From positions 4,960,001 to 5,024,000 of the forward strand of contig NZ_CP082301.1 in assembly GCF_019880305.1 (NCBI RefSeq): DNA of 64,000 nt, written 5' to 3'. Shown here piece by piece: positions 58,695 through 64,000 of this stretch (its first letter is position 1; the number at the start of each line of letters is the position of its first letter). The notes beneath the pieces were generated by a model. The model was not told where the DNA came from. It was given only the letters and a program-made list of their open reading frames with translations, and made no database searches. The position numbers and the translations under genes were made by a program. This stretch comes from Streptomyces decoyicus (lineage in GTDB: Bacteria > Actinomycetota > Actinomycetes > Streptomycetales > Streptomycetaceae).

Positions 58695-61109
58695 TCAGGC
58701 CGGGAACCGCCGTCCCACCCAGCGCCAGGTGATCTCCAGCAGCACCGCCGCCACCATCGCGATGGCGACGGCCGCCCACGGCATCGTCGTCCCGACCAGG
58801 CGCAGGTCGAAGAACGTCTGCAGCCAGGGGGTGGCGAGGACCGCGAGGAAGGCGAGGCCCATCGCCAGGACCAGGGCGATCCGCCACCAGGTGTAGGGGC
58901 GGGCGATGATCGCCAGGACCCACATCGCGGCGAGGAAGAGCGTCAGGGTGGCTGCGCTGGTCTCGGCGGGCAGGGCGTCCGGGCCGGTGTAGTAGCCGCG
59001 GGCGAGCAGGTAGGTGGTGAAGGCGGCGAGGCCCGTGATCAGGCCGGACGGCACGGCGTAGCGCATCACCCGGCGGACGAAGTGCGGTTCGGCGCGCTCC
59101 TTGTTGGGGGCCAGGGCGAGGAAGAACGCGGGGATGCCGATGGTCAGGGTGGAGAGCAGGGTCAGATGCCGCGGCAGGTACGGGTAGGGGAGCTGGCAGC
59201 AGGCCACCAGGATCGCCAGCAGGACCGAGTAGACGGTCTTGGTGAGGAAGAGGGTGGCGACACGGGTGATGTTGCCGATGACCCGGCGGCCCTCGGCGAC
59301 GACCGAGGGGAGCGTGGCGAAGCTGTTGTTGAGCAGGACGATCTGGGCGACGGCGCGGGTCGCCTCGGAGCCGGAGCCCATGGCGACGCCGATGTCGGCG
59401 TCCTTGAGGGCGAGTACGTCATTGACGCCGTCGCCGGTCATCGCGACGGTGTGGCCGCGGGACTGGAGGGCGGCGACCATCGCCCGCTTCTGCTGCGGGG
59501 TGACCCGGCCGAAGACCGCGGCCTCTTCGACCACCGCCGCCATCGCGTCCCGGTCGCCGGGCAGTTCGCGCGCGTCCACGGGGTCGTCCGCGCCCGGCAG
59601 CCCCAGCTTGCCGGCCACCGCGCCCACCGACACCGCGTTGTCGCCGGAGATCACCTTGGCCCGGACGCCCTGTTCCGCGAAGTAGCGCAGGGTGTCGGGG
59701 GCGTCCGGGCGCAGCCGCTGCTCCAGGGCGACCAGCGCGGTGGGCCGCACGCTCCGCGTGACCTCGGGGTCGTCCAGCTCCCGTGCGGTGCGGGCCAGCA
59801 GCAGGACGCGCAGGCCCTGTGCGTTGAGGCCGTCGATCTCGGAGAGGCGGTGGTCGCCGGGCGACAGCAGGACGTCCGGGGCGCCGAGCAGCCAGGTGGT
59901 GCTCTCGCCGTCCGGGCCGTTGAGGGCGGCGCCGCTGTATTTGCGGGCGGAGGAGAACGGCAGCGCCCGGGTGCAGCGCCAGGCGTCGTCCGCCGGATAC
60001 GCGTTGATGATCGCCTGGAGGGAGGCATTGGGCCGCGGATCGCACCCGCCGAGCGCGCCCAGCACCTCCTTGACGTACGCCTCGTCGCCGTCGAGGGCGC
60101 GCAGACCGTTGACGTCCATCCCGCCCTCGGTGAGGGTGCCGGTCTTGTCCAGGCACACCACATCGACGCGGGCCAGCCCCTCGATCGCGGGCAGCTCCTG
60201 GACCAGGCACTTCCGGCGGCCGAGCCGGATGACACCGATCGCGAAGGCGACGGAGGTGAGCAGCACCAGGCCCTCGGGGATCATCGGCACGATGCCGGCG
60301 ACCATCCGGCGGATCGCCTCGTCGCCCGGCAGGCCGAGGGTGAGCAGATGGCTCAGGATGAGGCCGATCGCGGTCGGGATCATCATCCAGGTCACGTACT
60401 TGAGGATCCGGCTGATGCCGCTGCGCAGCTCGGAGTGGACCAGGGTGAAGCGGCTGGCCTCCTCGGCGAGCTGGGCCGCGTACGCCTGCCGGCCGACCTT
60501 GGTCGCGGTGAAGGCGCCGCTGCCCGCGACGACGAAGCTGCCGGACATCATCCGGTCACCGGGCTTCTTGAGGACCGGATCGGCCTCGCCGGTCAGCAGC
60601 GACTCATCGACCTCCAGGCCGTCGCTCTCCAGCACCTCGCCGTCGACGATGATCTTGTCGCCGGGCCCGAGTTCGAGGACATCGCCGAGGACCACGTCGG
60701 AGGCGGGGACCTCGGCGGCGGCCCCGTCGCGCCGGACGAGGGGCCGCGCCTCTCCGATCACCGCCAGGGCGTCCAGGGTCTTCTTGGCGCGCAGCTCCTG
60801 GATGATGCCGATGCCGGTGTTGGCGACGATGACGAAGCCGAACAGGCCGTCCTGGATCGGGCCGACGATCAGGATGATCACGAAGAGCACGCCGATGATG
60901 GCGTTGAAGCGGGTGAGGACATTGGCCCGGACGATCTCCGTGGCCGAGCGGGAGGACCGTACGGGGACGTCGTTGACCTCGTCCCGGGCGACTCGTTCCG
61001 CGACCTCGGCGGCGGTCAGCCCGGGGTTGACCGGTTCCTGAGCGGTCCGTCCGGCCGGCTCGCCGCCCGGTCCGGAGTGCTCGACTTCGGCCCTCGCCCG
61101 CTCCGTCAT
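58695..61109 (-). CDS. P-type cation ATPase, CtpE-like
   Basis: About 804 aa. TGEADP actuator loop (DESLLTGEADPVLKKPGD), TM4 PEGL (IVPMIPEGLVLLTSVAF), phosphorylation site VVCLDKTGTLTEGGMDVNG, hinge TGDGVNDVLALKDADIGVAMGSG, and C-terminal helices. There is no N-terminal metal-binding CxxC domain. The TM4 motif and LGRRKCLVQELPAIEGLARVDVVC stretch are typical of CtpE, a Ca2+-transporting ATPase of actinobacteria; the substrate is inferred. Confidence 0.9.
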   Translation of the reverse strand: MTERARAEVEHSGPGGEPAGRTAQEPVNPGLTAAEVAERVARDEVNDVPVRSSRSATEIVRANVLTRFNAIIGVLFVIILIVGPIQDGLFGFVIVANTGIGIIQELRAKKTLDALAVIGEARPLVRRDGAAAEVPASDVVLGDVLELGPGDKIIVDGEVLESDGLEVDESLLTGEADPVLKKPGDRMMSGSFVVAGSGAFTATKVGRQAYAAQLAEEASRFTLVHSELRSGISRILKYVTWMMIPTAIGLILSHLLTLGLPGDEAIRRMVAGIVPMIPEGLVLLTSVAFAIGVIRLGRRKCLVQELPAIEGLARVDVVCLDKTGTLTEGGMDVNGLRALDGDEAYVKEVLGALGGCDPRPNASLQAIINAYPADDAWRCTRALPFSSARKYSGAALNGPDGESTTWLLGAPDVLLSPGDHRLSEIDGLNAQGLRVLLLARTARELDDPEVTRSVRPTALVALEQRLRPDAPDTLRYFAEQGVRAKVISGDNAVSVGAVAGKLGLPGADDPVDARELPGDRDAMAAVVEEAAVFGRVTPQQKRAMVAALQSRGHTVAMTGDGVNDVLALKDADIGVAMGSGSEATRAVAQIVLLNNSFATLPSVVAEGRRVIGNITRVATLFLTKTVYSVLLAILVACCQLPYPYLPRHLTLLSTLTIGIPAFFLALAPNKERAEPHFVRRVMRYAVPSGLITGLAAFTTYLLARGYYTGPDALPAETSAATLTLFLAAMWVLAIIARPYTWWRIALVLAMGLAFLAVLATPWLQTFFDLRLVGTTMPWAAVAIAMVAAVLLEITWRWVGRRFPA

Positions 61110-61175
61110 GCCCTCGACGTTACGGGCGGAATGCGCACTTCACCCGCTGGGTGGGCGGGTGGTGGGCGGTATGCC

Positions 61176-61445
61176 TCAGAGGTGGTCGGCGGGCTGGTCG
61201 CTCGCCGCGGCGCGCTTGATCGCGGCGTCCCGGGCCCGTACGTACCAGATGCCCACCAGCCCGAGGCCGCCGCCGGCCAGACAGGTCCACACCCACCAGG
61301 CGTGGCCGTGGTCGGCGAACCAGCCGTAGAAGGGGAGCTGGCCGAGGAAGAGCACGAACCAGATGATGGTGCCGCCGATGATCGTGCCGACGACGGGGCC
61401 CTCGAGAGGCGCCGGGGCCTCGCGCAGTTCGGACTTCTTCCACAT
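61176..61445 (-). CDS. DUF2530 small membrane protein
   Basis: 89 aa from ATG 61443-61445. MWKKSELREAPAPLEGPVVGTIIGGTIIWFVLFLGQLPFYGWFADHGHAWWVWTCLAGGGLGLVGIWYVRARDAAIKR has two membrane helices around a DHGHAWW loop, the DUF2530 pattern. It diverges from the purine permease gene. Function unknown. Confidence 0.85.
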   Translation of the reverse strand: MWKKSELREAPAPLEGPVVGTIIGGTIIWFVLFLGQLPFYGWFADHGHAWWVWTCLAGGGLGLVGIWYVRARDAAIKRAAASDQPADHL

Positions 61446-61753
61446 AGGGGTCAGCTTACGGGGAGGGTGCGGGTGCGGGGGCGGGTGCGGGGGCTGCGGG
61501 CGGCGGTGGCACGGGGCAGGCGGCGGCTGTCGGGGGCCGGAGAGGGCGGGGCGGGTGGTGCGGTCCGTATGCCACAAGGGTCTACGCGCGGAGATAGCGA
61601 TCAGCGCATTGTTTATTCATACTGAACCTTTCTGGATACGGCTGGTTTAGCTCGTCTTTTCCTCCAACCTGATCCGGTTGTTTCTGTTTCTGTTCGTGTT
61701 CCGGGCCCTCGGGCCCCCGCGCCTGCCCAGGCCTGTCCGACTGAGGTCCCCGC
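61446..61753. other. Divergent intergenic region (DUF2530 / purine permease)
   Basis: It has a GGGTGC/GGGGGC repeat tract near 61460-61500 and an AT-richer island (61595-61660) where a permease promoter should lie. A CAACC-TGATCC-GGTTG hairpin (61665-61680) follows. No purine riboswitch was recognised. Confidence 0.5.
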
Positions 61754-63226
61754 ATGCCCCCCTCGGCCACCCCGCCGGTCGACACCCTTAAGAACCCGGG
61801 TCCGAAGCCTCCCAAGAACGGTTTCGACCGCTTCTTCAAGATCTCCGAGCGGGGGTCGACGGTCGGCCGCGAACTCCGCGGCGGTCTGGCGACCTTCTTC
61901 GCGATGGCCTACATCATCGTGCTGAACCCGATCATCCTCGGTGCCGGTGTCGACAAATTCGGCCACCACCTCGACAACGCCCAGCTGGTCACCGCCACCG
62001 CGCTGATGGCCGGTCTGAGCACGGTGCTGATGGGCCTCATCGGCAATGTCCCGATCGCGATCGCCGCGGGCCTGGGCATCAACGCCGTGGTCTCCCTGCA
62101 ACTCGCACCCAAGATGAGCTGGCCGGACGCGATGGGCATGGTCGTGCTCGCCGGTCTGGTGCTGATGGTCCTGGTCGCCTCGGGTCTGCGGCAGCGGGTG
62201 ATGGACGCGATCCCCAACGGGCTGCGGCGGGCCATCGCCATCGGCATCGGCCTGTTCATCTCGCTGATCGGCCTGGTCGACGCCGGCTTCGTGACGCGTA
62301 ACCCGGACGCCGCGCACACCACCGTCCCGATGAGCCTGGGCCAGGGCGGACAGCTCAAGGGCTGGCCGGTGCTGGTCTTCGTACTCGGCCTGGTGCTGAT
62401 GTTCGTGCTGATCGTGCGGAAGGTCAGGGGCGCGATCCTGATCGGCATGGTCACCATGGCCGTGGTCGCCATCGGTATCAATGCCCTGGTCCAGATCCCG
62501 GACGTGTCCTGGGGACTGGCGGTGCCGAACGTCCCGGACAAGATCGTCGACACCCCGGACTTCGGCCTGATCGGTCAGATCAGTCTCTTCGGCGGCTTCA
62601 AGGAAGTCGGCGTGCTGACCGGCTGCCTGTTCGTCTTCACCGTGCTGCTCTCCGGCTTCTTCGACGCGATGGGCACCATCATCGGCGTCGGCGAGGAGGC
62701 CGGGCTGCTGAACAACGAGACCGGCCAGCTGCCGAACATGGGCCGGATCCTCATGGTCGACGGCATCGCGGTCGCGGGCGGCGGCTTCGGCTCCGCCTCC
62801 GCCAACACCTGCTTCGTGGAGTCCACGGCCGGCGTCGGCGAGGGCGCACGTACCGGTCTCGCCAACCTGATGACCGGCGGCCTCTTCCTGCTCGCGCTGA
62901 TCTTCACGCCGCTGGCGACCGTCGTCCCCTCGCAGGCCGCGACGCCCGCGCTGGTGGTCGTCGGCTTCCTGATCATGGCCTCGAACGTGCGGGACATCGA
63001 CTGGGGCGACCCCACCATCGGCATCCCGGCGTTCCTGACGATGATCTCGATGCCGTTCACCTACAGCATCACCAACGGCATCGGGATCGGTGTCCTGGCC
63101 TTCATCCTGCTGCGCGCGGCGACCGGCCGGGCCAAGGAGATCCCCTGGCTGCTGAACGCGGTCGGCTTCTGCTTCCTGGTCTACTTCCTGCTCGACCCGA
63201 TCGAGCAGGCGCTCGGGGTCAAGTAA
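61754..63226 (+). CDS. NCS2-type purine (hypoxanthine/guanine) permease, AzgA-like
   Basis: About 490 aa, 12-14 helices. ELRGGLATFFAMAYIIVLNPIIL, TATALMAGLSTVLMGLIGNVPIAIAAGLGINAV, IPNGLRRAIAIGIGLFISLIGL, FVFTVLLSGFFDAMGTIIGVGEEAGLLN, GGGFGSASANTCFVESTAGVGEGARTGLANLMTGG and PFTYSITNGIGIGVLAFILL are AzgA/PbuG-family motifs. It imports purine bases by proton symport. The 3' end overlaps the convergent ribbon-helix-helix gene by 8 bp. Confidence 0.92.
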   Translation: MPPSATPPVDTLKNPGPKPPKNGFDRFFKISERGSTVGRELRGGLATFFAMAYIIVLNPIILGAGVDKFGHHLDNAQLVTATALMAGLSTVLMGLIGNVPIAIAAGLGINAVVSLQLAPKMSWPDAMGMVVLAGLVLMVLVASGLRQRVMDAIPNGLRRAIAIGIGLFISLIGLVDAGFVTRNPDAAHTTVPMSLGQGGQLKGWPVLVFVLGLVLMFVLIVRKVRGAILIGMVTMAVVAIGINALVQIPDVSWGLAVPNVPDKIVDTPDFGLIGQISLFGGFKEVGVLTGCLFVFTVLLSGFFDAMGTIIGVGEEAGLLNNETGQLPNMGRILMVDGIAVAGGGFGSASANTCFVESTAGVGEGARTGLANLMTGGLFLLALIFTPLATVVPSQAATPALVVVGFLIMASNVRDIDWGDPTIGIPAFLTMISMPFTYSITNGIGIGVLAFILLRAATGRAKEIPWLLNAVGFCFLVYFLLDPIEQALGVK

Positions 63227-63467
63227 CGGGCCAGCGCACCCCCAGCTTCTCCGTCTCGTCGAGAGACGACTGGAAGCGCTCGTCGAAGTCCTCGCGGATG
63301 AGCGTCCGGACCACATAGTCCTGGACGCTCATTCCGCGTTTTGCGGCGTGCTGCCGAAGGCGCTCCAGCAGCTCCCCGTCCACGCGCAGGCTGAGCACTC
63401 GCGATCCCATATGGACACGGTCGCGTCCGTACGCGGTCAGGCGCGTCACTTTCGACTGCGTCCTCAC
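63219..63467 (-). CDS. Ribbon-helix-helix (CopG/Arc-like) protein
   Basis: About 82 aa from GTG 63467, or 63 aa from ATG 63408-63410 (MGSRVLSLRVDGELLERLRQHAAKRGMSVQDYVVRTLIRED). RVLSLRVDGELLERL is the beta strand plus first helix of the RHH DNA-binding fold. Neither start has a strong ribosome site. It could be the antitoxin-like or regulatory half of a pair, but no toxin gene adjoins. It is divergent from the MarR gene. Confidence 0.82.
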   Translation of the reverse strand: MRTQSKVTRLTAYGRDRVHMGSRVLSLRVDGELLERLRQHAAKRGMSVQDYVVRTLIREDFDERFQSSLDETEKLGVRWPVT

Positions 63468-63503
63468 TCGTATGGGTGATCTCCGACGGGCGGCACCCCT
63501 TGG

Positions 63504-63533
63504 CTTTCCTTAGAAAGGGTAATGAGTTATGCT
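63504..63533 (+). promoter_or_regulatory. Putative leaderless MarR promoter with operator
   Basis: A -10 hexamer TATGCT (63528-63533) ends 7 bases before the ATG at 63541, with no ribosome site between. CTTTCCTTAGAAAG (63504-63517) is an inverted repeat covering the expected -35. This predicts a leaderless mRNA and autoregulation. Confidence 0.55.
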
Positions 63534-63540
63534 AAAGACC

Positions 63541-64000
63541 ATGCCGGAACTGTCCCGCCCCCTGCCTGACGGCCGGGAGGTGCCCCCAGACGACGCAGCA
63601 GCGGTGAACGCTCTGCGGTCCGCCGTGATGCGCCTGTCGCGCCGACTCAAGCACCAGCGGGTCGACGAATCGCTGAGCCCCACCGAGATGTCGGTGCTCG
63701 GCACCCTCGCCCGGTGCGGCCATGCCACCCCCGGCGAGCTGGCCCGCAAGGAGCATGTGCAGCCGCCGTCGATGACGCGCATCGTGGCCATGCTGGAGGC
63801 CAAGGGGCTGGTCCGGCTCGAACCGCACCCCGACGACCGCCGCCAGAAGGTCGTCACGCAGACCGAACAGGCCGAGGCGATGCTCGAAGAGAGCCGCCGC
63901 AAGCGCAACGCCTGGCTCGCCGAGCTGGCCTCCGGGCTGGACGAGGACGAGTGGGCCAAGGTGCGGGCCGCCGCGCCCGTGCTGGAGAAACTCGCACAGT
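63541..64000 (+). CDS. MarR-family transcriptional regulator (C-terminus outside window)
   Basis: The first 153 residues are present. ALRSAVMRLSRRLKHQRVDESLSPTEMSVLGTLARCG, TPGELARKEHVQPPSMTRIVAMLEAKGLVRLEPHPDDRRQKVVTQTEQA is the MarR winged helix with the DxRR wing. ATG 63541 is apparently the transcription start. Its target is unknown, perhaps a transporter beyond the window edge. Confidence 0.92.
   Translation, partial: MPELSRPLPDGREVPPDDAAAVNALRSAVMRLSRRLKHQRVDESLSPTEMSVLGTLARCGHATPGELARKEHVQPPSMTRIVAMLEAKGLVRLEPHPDDRRQKVVTQTEQAEAMLEESRRKRNAWLAELASGLDEDEWAKVRAAAPVLEKLAQ

Noticed and set aside
58674..61625. A 983-codon open frame antisense to the P-type ATPase
   Set aside because: Low-complexity Gly/Asp/Gln/Arg translation; the opposite strand encodes an unmistakable P-type ATPase.
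63219..63467. Ribbon-helix-helix gene as the antitoxin of a toxin-antitoxin pair
   Set aside because: No toxin-like gene adjoins; its neighbours are a purine permease and a MarR regulator.

Overview
The window is about 72% GC, high-GC actinobacterial chromosome, and almost certainly Streptomyces. The evidence is codon use with near-total G/C at third positions, a TerD protein, a cdgB-type diguanylate cyclase, a DasR-type nagKA locus, an S-box upstream of thrC, a CIRCE-controlled solo groEL2, futalosine-pathway mqnB/mqnD, two whiJ-like XRE/DUF397 loci and six genes carrying the rare TTA (bldA) codon. Gene order from terD to thrC-cysO-csp-groEL2 and on to murQ and mqnD/mqnB resembles, from memory, the core chromosome of S. 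coelicolor around SCO4277-SCO4330. Most of this is therefore core genome rather than a recent island. No tRNA, rRNA, CRISPR array, transposase or integrase was seen.

Region by region: 0-5 kb holds terD (cut by the window edge), arfB, a flavin reductase, cdgB with Crp-like and BldD boxes, and a membrane-anchored carbohydrate-binding-like protein. 5-10 kb is an amino-sugar block (PfkB kinase, nagA, nagK, sugar-binding lipoprotein) with two DasR-like (dre) sites. 10-15.6 kb carries compatible-solute genes (otsB, otsA, gpgS) with a secreted unknown between them. 15.7-20.3 kb has an S-box, thrC, a cysO-like sulfur carrier, a cold-shock protein, double CIRCE and groEL2. 20.3-24.3 kb has a TTA-containing membrane peptide, a seven-repeat FG-GAP secreted protein and whiJ-like locus 1.

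24.3-28.3 kb is a MurNAc recycling operon (RpiR regulator, murQ, PTS EIIBC), so the window holds two amino-sugar salvage routes that meet at GlcNAc-6-phosphate. 28.3-35.4 kb has small unknowns, a flavin-fold protein, an MFS pump, an HD phosphohydrolase, cutC with a dre-like site, and a TTA-containing transmembrane Ser/Thr kinase. 35.4-44.1 kb has a frame-broken HelD/HelR-like helicase, a GT87 transferase, and an XPB helicase next to an 850-residue helicase-associated/WYL-like protein. 44-50.8 kb has a membrane protein, HAD phosphatase, long cold-shock protein, mqnD-mqnB, a lipoprotein and an MFS protein. 51-64 kb has a DUF3027 protein, a 0.55 kb cluster of hairpin repeats, a sacsin-like ATPase, whiJ-like locus 2, a CtpE-like P-type ATPase with two tandem His-rich membrane peptides, a purine permease, a ribbon-helix-helix protein and a MarR regulator cut by the window edge.

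Recurring theme: developmental and nutrient sensing. BldD/c-di-GMP, cAMP-Crp, DasR/GlcNAc and bldA (TTA) signals all converge here. The least explained items are the hairpin pair sharing a reverse-complementary 13-nt loop (52.2-52.5 kb), the whiJ-like pair sharing an operator word and a TTA at the same codon, the dre-like site at cutC, and the leaderless, operator-overlapped promoter of the RpiR gene.
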